Source of the DNA: Clostridia bacterium
GTDB taxonomy: Bacteria > Bacillota > Clostridia > Oscillospirales > RGIG577
Length of the DNA stretch: 36,498 nt
Assembly: GCA_017513095.1 (NCBI GenBank)
Contig: JAFWDJ010000023.1
Location: 1 to 36,498 of the forward strand
Direction of reading: 5' to 3'
Positions 24,151 to 32,480 of the stretch are shown one piece after another. Position 1 is the first letter of the stretch; each line of letters starts with the position of its first letter. Both the position numbers and the translations under genes were made by a program. The notes beneath the pieces are model-generated. The model made no database searches and was not told where the DNA came from. It saw only the letters and a list, made by a program, of their open reading frames with translations.

Positions 24151-25749
24151 ATGTCGCTGTTAGATGATCTGTTTGGCGGCGGTTCTTCCGAAAAATCCGC
24201 CCCGAAGAATTTTACTCCTCCCTGTCCGCTCTGCTCCGGAGACTGCATGATAGCGCCGGAGGCCTGCAACGAGTGCCTTCCCTATAAGGAAAGGCTCAAC
24301 GACGCGCTTTACAACGTAGAGCATATAGACGAATTTCTCGACCGATACGAGGTCACCGGCGCGGCCGGCTCCGCCGATTCGGGCACGACGAAATGCCCGT
24401 ACTGCGGCGCGCCGAGCGCCGACCCGTTCAAATGCGAATACTGCGGCATGCAGCTTAAGGAGGGCGACGGAAAAATACGCGTCGCGAGCGCGAACGACAT
24501 CCCCGACCCCATCATCGAGGCACGCGACATAGTATACGACCGTCACGCCGAAATAGTATCAAAATACGGCGGAGCAACGTCCTCCGACGCCGCTCCCACG
24601 GGCGGAAGCCTTCTTTCCATGCTGCTCGGTCTCTTCACCGCCGAGGACGAGTCCTCACCCGAGGGCCTCGGCACGCGCATGAGCAAGGAGGAGATGACCG
24701 AGGCGGCAAAGCTCTACGGCGTTTCACTCTCAACCTACATAAACGGCCTCGACAACGGAAAATACTTAACGCTCGAACGCCGCAGGCAATACGAAAAGGC
24801 AAGACAGGCCGAGGGCAGCCGTCCCTCCGGCGCAGAGGAGGACCTCTTCTCCGGCATGGGCATGGGCACAGGCTCCGCCGCGGGAATGCTGATGGGCAGT
24901 CTTATGGGCGGCTCAGGCGCCCCCGGCGGTCAGCAGATGTCCGGCTTCGACGTGGCGCAGCAGATGTTCGGCCAGAGCGCGGCTCAGCAGATGTTCGGCA
25001 TGGGCGGCGCACGTCCCGTCTATCCGCAGGGTCAGCGTCCTCAGGGCTATCCTCAGGGATACCCGCAGGGTCAGCGTCCTCAGGGATACCCGCAGGGTCA
25101 GCGTCCTCAGGGTCAGCGTCCGCCGCATCCCGGCGCGCCGTATCCGGGCGGCCCGCGCCCCGGTCAGGGAATGCCCCCGAGGCCGAATCAGGCGGGCGGC
25201 ATGGGCTTCGGTCAGCCGCCGCGTCCCGGTCAGGCGGCCGCGAATGCCGCTCATAACATGCAGCAGCGGCCCACTCAGGCTGTCCCGAAGCCGACACAGA
25301 GCGCCGCGAGACCCACTCAGGCATCGACGAGCGCATCCCAGGGCATACCGCGCCCCACTCAGGCGGCACAGCGTCCGACTCAGGCAAGCCCCGGCGCACA
25401 GAGACCGACTCAGCCCGGCCCCGGCGCACAGAGACCGACTCAGCCCGGCCCCGGCATGCAGCGCCCCACTCAGGCAAGCCCCGGCGCACAGAGACCTACT
25501 CAGCCCGGCCCCGGCATGCAGCGCCCCACTCAGCCCGGCCCCGGCATGCAGCGTCCGACTCAGCCCGGCCCCGGCGCACAGAGACCGACTCAGCCCGGCC
25601 CCGGCATGCAGCGTCCCACTCAGGCAAGCCCCGGCGCACAGAGACCCACTCAGCCCGGCGCGCAGCGTCCCGGAGCGTCGAATCCGCAGAAGCCCGGCGC
25701 GGGCGGCCCTCAGAAGCCCTCGGGCGGCGGCCTCTTCGGGAAAAAATAA
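24151..25749 (+). CDS. Zinc-ribbon protein with long Pro/Gln/Thr repeat tail, unknown function
   Basis: A 532-residue protein that I cannot assign. Residues 25-42 hold five cysteines (CPLC, C32, CNEC) and residues 82-98 form a classic zinc ribbon CPYC-x9-CEYC. A helical, acidic segment (about 110-230) ends in LTLERRRQYEKARQAEG. A Gly/Met-rich linker (MGMGTGSAAGMLMGSLMGG) and QQMFGQSAAQQMFG follow. From about residue 290 the chain is low complexity: PQGQRPQGYPQGY units, then QRPTQPGPG/QRPTQASPG units to residue 504, and a basic GGGLFGKK end. There is no signal peptide, so it is probably cytoplasmic, with a disordered tail. AAGGAGA precedes the ATG. The next gene begins 48 bases later with its own ribosome site, so co-transcription is likely. 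Confidence 0.85.
   Translation: MSLLDDLFGGGSSEKSAPKNFTPPCPLCSGDCMIAPEACNECLPYKERLNDALYNVEHIDEFLDRYEVTGAAGSADSGTTKCPYCGAPSADPFKCEYCGMQLKEGDGKIRVASANDIPDPIIEARDIVYDRHAEIVSKYGGATSSDAAPTGGSLLSMLLGLFTAEDESSPEGLGTRMSKEEMTEAAKLYGVSLSTYINGLDNGKYLTLERRRQYEKARQAEGSRPSGAEEDLFSGMGMGTGSAAGMLMGSLMGGSGAPGGQQMSGFDVAQQMFGQSAAQQMFGMGGARPVYPQGQRPQGYPQGYPQGQRPQGYPQGQRPQGQRPPHPGAPYPGGPRPGQGMPPRPNQAGGMGFGQPPRPGQAAANAAHNMQQRPTQAVPKPTQSAARPTQASTSASQGIPRPTQAAQRPTQASPGAQRPTQPGPGAQRPTQPGPGMQRPTQASPGAQRPTQPGPGMQRPTQPGPGMQRPTQPGPGAQRPTQPGPGMQRPTQASPGAQRPTQPGAQRPGASNPQKPGAGGPQKPSGGGLFGKK
25258..25660 (+). repeat. 27-30-bp imperfect tandem repeats encoding QRPTQ units
   Basis: In-frame DNA repeats built on CAGCGCCCACTCAG plus GCAAGCCCCGGC or CCCGGCCCCGGC segments; units from about 25375 onward are nearly identical. 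They encode the disordered PTQ tail and are prone to slippage. There are no unique spacers, so this is not a CRISPR array. Confidence 0.9.
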
Positions 25750-25797
25750 CTTAAGCGGAGAAACTTCACATAAAAATCGCGTGAAAGGAGAAACAGC

Positions 25798-28700
25798 ATG
25801 AAAAAGCGGGTACTTTCACTTATCATGGCGCTTGCATTCTGTCTTACGCTGCTGCCCGCCGCAATGGCCGCGGACGACGTCGCTCCGGCGGACCCTCCGG
25901 CGGTATCGGCTTCGCCGGACACGCAGACCGCGTCGGATACGGACAACCCCTCCGGCACGGATAATACATCGAACACGGATAATCCGTCGAACACGGATAA
26001 CACATCCGACACGGATAACCCGCCGAATACGGACAACTCATCCGACACGGATAACGCGTCGGACACGAACAACACATCCGACACGGATAACGCGTCGGAC
26101 ACGAATAACACATCCGATACGGACAATCCGTCGGATACGGATAACACATCCGACACGGACAATACATCGAACACGGATAACTCATCCGACACGGATAACT
26201 CATCCGATACTGATAATCCGTCGGATACGGATAACACATCCGACACGGATAACGCGTCGGACACGAACAACACATCCGATACGGACAACTCATCCGACAC
26301 GAATAACCCGTCGGATACCGATAATCCGTCGGATACGGACACATCCGACGGCACCGACACCGACGACGCGCAGCCGCCCGAGAACACGGACGACGAGGAC
26401 GAAAACACGGCCATGCTCGCGGAAAGCGGTACGATCATCTGGTGGACTCAGTACGTATACGGCGTCCCCGTTCCCGTTGACGGCGAGGCGGCCGCGGCGG
26501 ACACGGCTTCGGTCGCTGTCGACTCCGGCTATAACGACTGCTGCACCGTCACGTCTTATTACACGCACGGCGACGGCGCCGTCGTTACACTGGACGAGGG
26601 AGATATCTTCGAGGGCGGCGAGCAGTACACCGTGCACGCGATACTTACCCCTCTGCCCGGATATATATTTGAAGAAGGCGATTATCCGAGCGTAGTTATA
26701 AACGGCTACACGGCCGACAGCGTCGAACCGCTTTCGGACGGCACCCTTGATGCAGCGTATACCTTCCCCGCCGCGGACGAGACGGTCTGGGGCTGGATCG
26801 GCGACCCGAACGGCGATATCACCGACTCCTACTGGGAGATAGACCCCTCGACGGGTGAGCTTACTCTGTACGGAAAAGTCTCCTCCAACACCAACACCAT
26901 GTATATCCACTATCGCGAGGCGGACGGCATGAACATCCGCGCGCCTTGGGCGCTCTATTCCGACGAGATCACGAGCGTCAAGGTCGACGGGTATATAAGA
27001 AAGCTTAACGGCAATATGTTCCGCGGCCTTAAAAACGTCACCTCCGCGTACTTTTACGGCGATATTGAGTTTAACGGCGACGTCTTCTATAACTGTCCGA
27101 AGCTGAGCCGGGTATTCTTCGCGGGAGACGTCGTATCGAACTCTGGCCGCGCCTTCAGCAGGACGGGCCTCGAACGGGTGTCCTTCACAAACGACGTTAC
27201 GATAAACGCCGAGATGTTCGACTCATGCGACGAGCTTACCAAAGTCTATTTCGGCGGTACGACGGTGCTCGGCAGCGACGGAAGCGGCGGTAAACAGATC
27301 TTCCCCTATTCCGGCGTTGAAGAGATAGTCTTCGCCGGCCCGACAACGCTTTATAAAAACTCGCTGGGCTTTACGCAGCATCTTTCAAGCGTCGTCTTCG
27401 AAGGCGACGTGACGATAGGCTCACGGGGCTTTTCAAGCTCGACTGCGCGCCCAAGTCCGCTTACGCGCCTCGAATTCAACGCGGACGTAACGCTGGCAGA
27501 GGACGCGTTCGATAATCTCGGCACGAATACTCTTAAGGCGGTCGTATTCAAACGAAACGGCCCGTGCTATAACTTCGCCGTCAATATAAAACGCTTAAGC
27601 CCGAATATATACATATACGTACCGAATAATGAAAGCTCCCTTGGTTTCTATAAGCAGGTGCTCGTAAACGCCGACGCAAGCGACTACGCGGACCGCGTAT
27701 ATCCCTTAAGCCTTTCGTCGGGCCCCTGCGGCGACAGCGCCGAATGGAGCTACGACGACGCAAGCCAAAGGCTTACGATAACGGGCACGGGCGCGGTAAG
27801 CGCGTCGAACTGGATGAATTACTCCGATGAAATCCGGGAGGTCGTCATATCCGAGGGCATAACCCTCGTATCCTCGAAGGCGTTTACGGCCCTTTCCGCG
27901 CTTGAGACCGTATCGCTTCCGTCAACGCTCGAGCAGATATTCTCAAACGCCTTCGATGGCGACGACGCGCTGACCTCGATAACATATAACGGCGAGCCCG
28001 AGGACTTTTATACGAACGTCACCGTCAACGGCAGCTACAACAGATATTTTTATCCGTTCCTCTTCCTTAATAATATACCCGGCACGAATATCTCGTGGCA
28101 GGTGCTCTCCGGAAACGCTATCCAGTTTAAGGGGACGGGCGTCATTACGGGTTTTACGGGCGACGAGCGCCCGTGGGCCGCGTACGCGGACAAAGCGCCC
28201 ACTATTTCAATAGGCGAGGGCATTACCCAGATCGGCGGCGGCGCCTTCGACGGATTTTCAAACGCAAACACCGTCCGTCTTCCCTCTACTCTTACGTATA
28301 TCGGCCCCAACGCCTTTTTGGGGCTTAAAGAGGGCCCGGGGGCAAACCTCGGTTTCGGCGGCACGATAGCTCAGTGGGACGCGCTGAACATAGCCGAAGG
28401 CAACGAATGGCTCTTCTCTGCCGAGCTGCACGTTGACACCGCCTCGTCTCACCCGGACAGAAGCGGTGTGCTTTCGGACGGCACGACCGAACTTACCTGG
28501 CATATTTACTCCGGCGTTCTTTCAATATACTCGGACAGCGCCGCGTGGGCAATGCCCGACTTCGCGTCTGCCTCCGACGCGCCGTGGTACGCTTTCCGCG
28601 ACGAGATATACATGGTCTACGTTCAGGGAAACGTGACGAAGATAGGAAAGAACGCCTTCCGCGGATGCACGCATTTAAGAGAGGCGAACGTCTCATACTC

Positions 28701-29859
28701 CAACGTCACGACGATAGGCGCGGCGGCCTTCGACGGCTGCACAAGGCTCAATACCGTATCTCTCCCCGAAACGCTCAAAACGATAAAGTCCTACGCCTTT
28801 CGCAACTGTCCCGCGCTGAGCGAGGCCGTATTCGTGGGAACGCAGGCCATGTGGGACCGCGTGAACAAGGGCGACTCGAACGAGGCGCTTACATCCGTTC
28901 TCACGTGCGATCTCTGGTCGGTCAGCTGGCGCATAGCCGGCGATATTCTGTACGTATTCGAGAACAACACGCTTGACAACTTCGGCGAGGGCTACGCCTC
29001 GGCCTCGGATACGCCGTGGTACAAGTACAGAAACGACATTACGAAGATAGTCATCTGCCCCGACCCCACAGGCCTCTGCACGGACGACGAATTCCCGACT
29101 ATCGGCCGAAACGCCTTTGGCGGCCTTGCGAACGTCACGACCGTGGAGCTCCCCGAAAGCCTTACACTCATCGAGAACGCGGCGTTCTGCGACTGCACGC
29201 TCCTCGAGACCGTCGTGTTCGACGGCTCGGCCGAAGAGTGGGCCAACGTAACTATAGAAAATTACAACGCCCCGATAAATAACGCGCAGCTCGTAACGGC
29301 GGGCGGCGTGACCATAACGGCGCAGCCCGAGGACGCTTACGGCGCCGTGGGCACGACCGTCTCCTTCCACGTCGGCGCGGACGGCAAGGGCTTAACGTAC
29401 AAGTGGCAGTACTCCGCGAACGGCTCATACTGGGCCGACGCGACCAAGTTCGCGGGCTGGGACACCGACACCGTGAGCGCGGGCGTTATCGCGAGCCGAA
29501 ACGGCATGTACTTCAGATGCATCGTAACCGATAAATACGGCAATTCCGAAACAAGCGACCCTGCACAAATGTTCGCCGCCGGCGCATCCATTACGTCACA
29601 GCCCGAAGACGTATACGCCGCCGTGGGAAGCTGCGTTTCCTTCCACGTTGACGCGGACGGCGAGGACTTAACGTATAAGTGGCAGTACTCCGCGAGGGGC
29701 GTATCGTGGGCCGACGCGACCAAATTTACCGGCTGGGATACCGACACAGTCGAAGCCAAGCTCCTCGCAACGCGCGACGGCATGTATTTCAGGTGCATCG
29801 TAACCGATAAATACGGCAATTCCGAGACAAGCGACCCCGCACAAATGTTCATCTCATAA
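25798..29859 (+). CDS. Large secreted SDTDN-repeat, LRR and Ig-like surface protein
   Basis: A 1353-residue precursor with a signal peptide (MKKRVLSLIMALAFCLTLLP, cleavage after AMA near 24). Residues about 50-181 are 22 hexapeptides of the form N(P/T/S/A)S(D/N)TD, an extended acidic stalk comparable in kind to SD-repeat regions of staphylococcal surface proteins. A globular region (about 205-310) and BspA-like LRR_5 blocks with YNGEPEDFY and AQWDALNIAEGN caps run to about 1170. Two Ig-like domains of about 92 residues close the protein, both with QPEDxYxAVG, LTYKWQYSA and GMYFRCIVTDKYGN. No SLH, LPXTG or other anchor is visible. AAAGGAG precedes the ATG by seven bases. A ligand-binding or adhesion role is inferred from the family. 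Confidence 0.92.
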   Translation: MKKRVLSLIMALAFCLTLLPAAMAADDVAPADPPAVSASPDTQTASDTDNPSGTDNTSNTDNPSNTDNTSDTDNPPNTDNSSDTDNASDTNNTSDTDNASDTNNTSDTDNPSDTDNTSDTDNTSNTDNSSDTDNSSDTDNPSDTDNTSDTDNASDTNNTSDTDNSSDTNNPSDTDNPSDTDTSDGTDTDDAQPPENTDDEDENTAMLAESGTIIWWTQYVYGVPVPVDGEAAAADTASVAVDSGYNDCCTVTSYYTHGDGAVVTLDEGDIFEGGEQYTVHAILTPLPGYIFEEGDYPSVVINGYTADSVEPLSDGTLDAAYTFPAADETVWGWIGDPNGDITDSYWEIDPSTGELTLYGKVSSNTNTMYIHYREADGMNIRAPWALYSDEITSVKVDGYIRKLNGNMFRGLKNVTSAYFYGDIEFNGDVFYNCPKLSRVFFAGDVVSNSGRAFSRTGLERVSFTNDVTINAEMFDSCDELTKVYFGGTTVLGSDGSGGKQIFPYSGVEEIVFAGPTTLYKNSLGFTQHLSSVVFEGDVTIGSRGFSSSTARPSPLTRLEFNADVTLAEDAFDNLGTNTLKAVVFKRNGPCYNFAVNIKRLSPNIYIYVPNNESSLGFYKQVLVNADASDYADRVYPLSLSSGPCGDSAEWSYDDASQRLTITGTGAVSASNWMNYSDEIREVVISEGITLVSSKAFTALSALETVSLPSTLEQIFSNAFDGDDALTSITYNGEPEDFYTNVTVNGSYNRYFYPFLFLNNIPGTNISWQVLSGNAIQFKGTGVITGFTGDERPWAAYADKAPTISIGEGITQIGGGAFDGFSNANTVRLPSTLTYIGPNAFLGLKEGPGANLGFGGTIAQWDALNIAEGNEWLFSAELHVDTASSHPDRSGVLSDGTTELTWHIYSGVLSIYSDSAAWAMPDFASASDAPWYAFRDEIYMVYVQGNVTKIGKNAFRGCTHLREANVSYSNVTTIGAAAFDGCTRLNTVSLPETLKTIKSYAFRNCPALSEAVFVGTQAMWDRVNKGDSNEALTSVLTCDLWSVSWRIAGDILYVFENNTLDNFGEGYASASDTPWYKYRNDITKIVICPDPTGLCTDDEFPTIGRNAFGGLANVTTVELPESLTLIENAAFCDCTLLETVVFDGSAEEWANVTIENYNAPINNAQLVTAGGVTITAQPEDAYGAVGTTVSFHVGADGKGLTYKWQYSANGSYWADATKFAGWDTDTVSAGVIASRNGMYFRCIVTDKYGNSETSDPAQMFAAGASITSQPEDVYAAVGSCVSFHVDADGEDLTYKWQYSARGVSWADATKFTGWDTDTVEAKLLATRDGMYFRCIVTDKYGNSETSDPAQMFIS
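25945..26340 (+). repeat. 18-bp tandem repeats encoding the SDTDN stalk
   Basis: Twenty-two in-frame 18-bp units such as ACATCCGACACGGATAAC, varying mostly at the second residue (Pro, Thr, Ser, Ala) and in the Asp/Asn choice. Because the period is a multiple of three, open frames also appear on the other strand, which explains a spurious minus-strand ORF here. Confidence 0.92.
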
Positions 29860-29871
29860 CCCAACTCCCGC

Positions 29872-29908
29872 ACGGCGCGGCCGGGACTTCTCCCGCCGCG
29901 CCGTTTTT
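29872..29908 (+). terminator. Terminator of the SDTDN/LRR protein gene
   Basis: ACGGCGCGG and CCGCGCCGT form a 9-bp stem, continued by CGGGA/TCCCG inside, and are followed by TTTTTA. It begins 13 bases after the stop codon. Confidence 0.9.
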
Positions 29909-29991
29909 ATTCCCCGGGGCTGTTAACTTTTACAATATTGTGCTAAAATAAAAACGAACGCACACGGCGATACGAAGGGCAGGTGGATTCC

Positions 29992-31107
29992 ATGAAATAC
30001 ACGCGCCGTCTTTTCGGGCTTGGGAACATATACGACACGAAAGCGAGCGACGAGCTTTTCGCGCTCGCAATGCGCGAGAACGCGCGCTTCCAATACGACA
30101 ACTGCGCCGATTACAGGCGCATACTCGACGAATTCTCGTTCTCGCCCGATATGATACGCGGCACGGACGACCTTGCGCGCCTGCCGTTTCTGCCGACGCT
30201 CTATTTTAAGCACCACGACCTTTTCAGCCTTCCCGACAGCCGGATGCTGATACGCGCGACGTCGTCGGGCACGAGCGGCGCCATGTCGAACGTCGGCTTT
30301 GATTTAAAGACTCTCGCCTTCGGCGCGCGCATGGTAATAAACGTGGGACGGTATCATAAGCTCTGGTCGCCCGTGCCCACGAATTATATAATCTTCGGCT
30401 ACCAACCGACGAAAACCAATAAGACCGCCGTAAGCAAAACGGCGCTCGGCTTTACCTTCTTTGCTCCCGCGAAAAGCCGCACCTTCGCGCTCGAAATAAC
30501 GAAGAACGGCTACGAGCTCTCATGGGAGCGCGTCACAGACGCGCTGAAGCTCGCCTCGCGCTCACGCTTTCCGCTTCGCACGATAGGCTTCCCCGCGTAC
30601 ACCTACTTTCTTCTTCGCGACCTAAAGGCGCGCGGAGTAACATACAAAATGCCGCCCGGCAGCATGGTGACTTTGGGCGGCGGATGGAAGCAGTTCTACG
30701 CCGAGCAGCCCGACAAAAAGGAGTTCTACGCGCTCGTGCGCGACGTACTCGGCATAGACGAGGATCATGTCATCGAATTTTTCGGCGCGGTCGAGCATCC
30801 GATACTCTACACCGACTGCCGCTTCCATCACTTCCACATACCCGTTTACAGCAGGGTGATAATACGCGACCCCGACGACTTCTCGCCCGTCGAATGCGGG
30901 CGCGCGGGCCTTATAAACCTGCTCACTCCGATGATGCAGAGCGGCCCGCTCTTAAGCGTTATGACGGACGACCTCGGCATTCTTCACGACGAGGGATGTC
31001 CCTGCGGCGCGCCGTCGCCGTGGCTTGAAATAATCGGGCGCGTGGGTATTTCGGACGTAATGACGTGCGCCGCGGGCGCGCAGGAATATTTAAAGGAGCA
31101 GTCATGA
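29992..31107 (+). CDS. luxE: LuxE-like acyl-protein synthetase
   Basis: A 371-residue member of the LuxE family, which activates a carboxylic acid with ATP and passes the acyl group to a cysteine and on to the partner reductase LuxC. The ATP-phosphate loop ATSSGTSGAMSN near residue 85 is clear, as are FPAYTYFLL, VTLGGGWK, FFGAVEHP and a C-terminal CPCGAPSPWLEI segment. In luminous bacteria LuxE and LuxC supply fatty aldehyde to luciferase, but no luciferase or LuxD is here, so the aldehyde must serve another purpose such as lipid or glycan modification. Start at ATG 29992 because GCAGGTGG is just upstream; a GTG at 29983 is inside that site. Its stop overlaps the luxC start (ATGA). Confidence 0.88.
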   Translation: MKYTRRLFGLGNIYDTKASDELFALAMRENARFQYDNCADYRRILDEFSFSPDMIRGTDDLARLPFLPTLYFKHHDLFSLPDSRMLIRATSSGTSGAMSNVGFDLKTLAFGARMVINVGRYHKLWSPVPTNYIIFGYQPTKTNKTAVSKTALGFTFFAPAKSRTFALEITKNGYELSWERVTDALKLASRSRFPLRTIGFPAYTYFLLRDLKARGVTYKMPPGSMVTLGGGWKQFYAEQPDKKEFYALVRDVLGIDEDHVIEFFGAVEHPILYTDCRFHHFHIPVYSRVIIRDPDDFSPVECGRAGLINLLTPMMQSGPLLSVMTDDLGILHDEGCPCGAPSPWLEIIGRVGISDVMTCAAGAQEYLKEQS

Positions 31108-32387
31108 TTCTATACAGAGGAAAGCTTTACGACAACAGCCGCCAAAGCGAGCTTATCGCCTCACTTCGGGACGACCTTTACGCACCCCTGCGGTGCGGCG
31201 GGACGCTTTCGCCGCAAACGGTGATAAACGCCTGCGACAGACTCATGCGGCGAGTCCTTGACGGCGAGTTCGACTCCGTGATAAAGCCGTTTCTTAATGC
31301 ATTCAACGTAAGCGAGGCGCAGTTTAACGATATGACGGCGCTCTTTTCAAAAGAGGGCCTCGAGTACAAATGCGCCGTCGAGCTCTGCGACGGCGAGAAG
31401 GTCATCGACGGGCGCATAATCCGCAAAAGATACCCGCTCGGCGCGCTTTTGCACATCGCGGCCGGAAACGTGGACGCGCTGCCCGCGTACAGCGTCATCG
31501 AGGGGCTTCTTTCGGGCAATATAAACGTACTTAAGCTCCCGATGGGCGATTCGGGCCTCTCGGTGCTCCTTCTTTACGAGCTTATAAAGGAGGAACCCGC
31601 ACTTTCGGATTATATCTACGTCTTCGACGTGCCCTCGACGGAGACGGCGACGCTGAAAGCACTTGCCGACCTCTGCGACGGCGTAGTCGTATGGGGCGGC
31701 GACGCGGCGGTAAAGGCCGCGCGCACGATGGCTGACGTCGATACGAAGATAATCGCATGGGGGCACAAGCTCTCGTTTGCCTACGCCGAGCCCGACGCCT
31801 CCGACGCGGAGCTTTATGCTCTCGCTAAGTCTATATGCGACACGAATCAGCTTCTCTGCTCGTCGTGTCAGGGCATTTTCGTTGATACCGACTCAAAGGA
31901 GACGCAGCGCGCCTTCGCGCGGCGCTTCTTTGAAATCCTTAAGGCGGCGAACGAAAACTCGCGTCCCGCCGATTACGGCATGAGGGCGAAGAACGCGATA
32001 AACCTCTACAACGAACGCCTCGAACGTCACGCCACGGGCTCCGAAATCTTAAAAGAGGGCGCCGTGAGCGTCATAATAGCCGAGGACGAGACGCTTTCGC
32101 TTTCGTATCTTTACCGCAACGTGTGGGTAAAGCGCCTGCCGCGCGAACGGCTCTATACGCTCAAAAAATACAAGGGCTGCCTTCAGACGGCCGCCGTGCT
32201 CACTCGGGACCGCGAAACGCGTGAAGAGATAGCGAGAACGCTCGCGCTTATCGGCGTGGTGCGCATAACGTCGGGCGGCAATATGTCGCGCACGGTGCGC
32301 GGCGAGGCGCACGACGGCACGTACGCGCTGCGCGAATACAGCCGCATCGTCGAAACCGAGCTGTTCCCGCCTTCAAAATCTTCGTAA
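31104..32387 (+). CDS. luxC: LuxC-like acyl-CoA/acyl-enzyme reductase
   Basis: A 427-residue protein of the LuxC family in the aldehyde dehydrogenase fold, reducing a thioester-bound acyl group to an aldehyde with NADPH. Recognisable segments: GALLHIAAGNVDALPAYSVIEGLLSGN, NVLKLPMGDSG, VVWGGDAAVKAARTM, and LLCSSCQGIFV holding the likely nucleophile Cys255 (Cys252 is close by). GGNMSRTVRGEAHDGTYAL closes the catalytic core. The ATG overlaps the luxE stop by four bases and has AAGGAG five bases upstream, so the two subunits are made together. An upstream in-frame start at 31065 lies within luxE without a ribosome site and is not favoured. I see no clear terminator before the promoter of the next gene. 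Confidence 0.9.
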   Translation: MILYRGKLYDNSRQSELIASLRDDLYAPLRCGGTLSPQTVINACDRLMRRVLDGEFDSVIKPFLNAFNVSEAQFNDMTALFSKEGLEYKCAVELCDGEKVIDGRIIRKRYPLGALLHIAAGNVDALPAYSVIEGLLSGNINVLKLPMGDSGLSVLLLYELIKEEPALSDYIYVFDVPSTETATLKALADLCDGVVVWGGDAAVKAARTMADVDTKIIAWGHKLSFAYAEPDASDAELYALAKSICDTNQLLCSSCQGIFVDTDSKETQRAFARRFFEILKAANENSRPADYGMRAKNAINLYNERLERHATGSEILKEGAVSVIIAEDETLSLSYLYRNVWVKRLPRERLYTLKKYKGCLQTAAVLTRDRETREEIARTLALIGVVRITSGGNMSRTVRGEAHDGTYALREYSRIVETELFPPSKSS

Positions 32388-32404
32388 AAATATACAAAAT
32401 AGGT

Positions 32405-32432
32405 TTGAAAAAAACGTTTGACGTGGTATACT
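32405..32432 (+). promoter_or_regulatory. Sigma-A promoter of the SLH protein gene
   Basis: TTGAAA and TATACT separated by 16 bases, 49 bases before the ATG at 32481, with AAGGAGG in the leader. Identical hexamers and spacing to the promoter at 24058-24085. Confidence 0.65.
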
Positions 32433-32480
32433 TAACTTATCGTGCGAATATTATGTAAATTTAAATAAGGAGGAAAACAT

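Noticed and set aside
25258-26340. Possible CRISPR array from short tandem repeats
   Set aside because: Units are contiguous, in frame and without unique spacers; they encode protein repeats.
25710-26438. A 242-codon minus-strand frame rich in SVSD repeats
   Set aside because: It comes from the 18-bp repeat read on the other strand; the period is a multiple of three, so stops are absent in several frames.
29992-32387. Bioluminescence operon
   Set aside because: Only luxE- and luxC-like genes are present, with no luciferase or LuxD, and the organism appears anaerobic.
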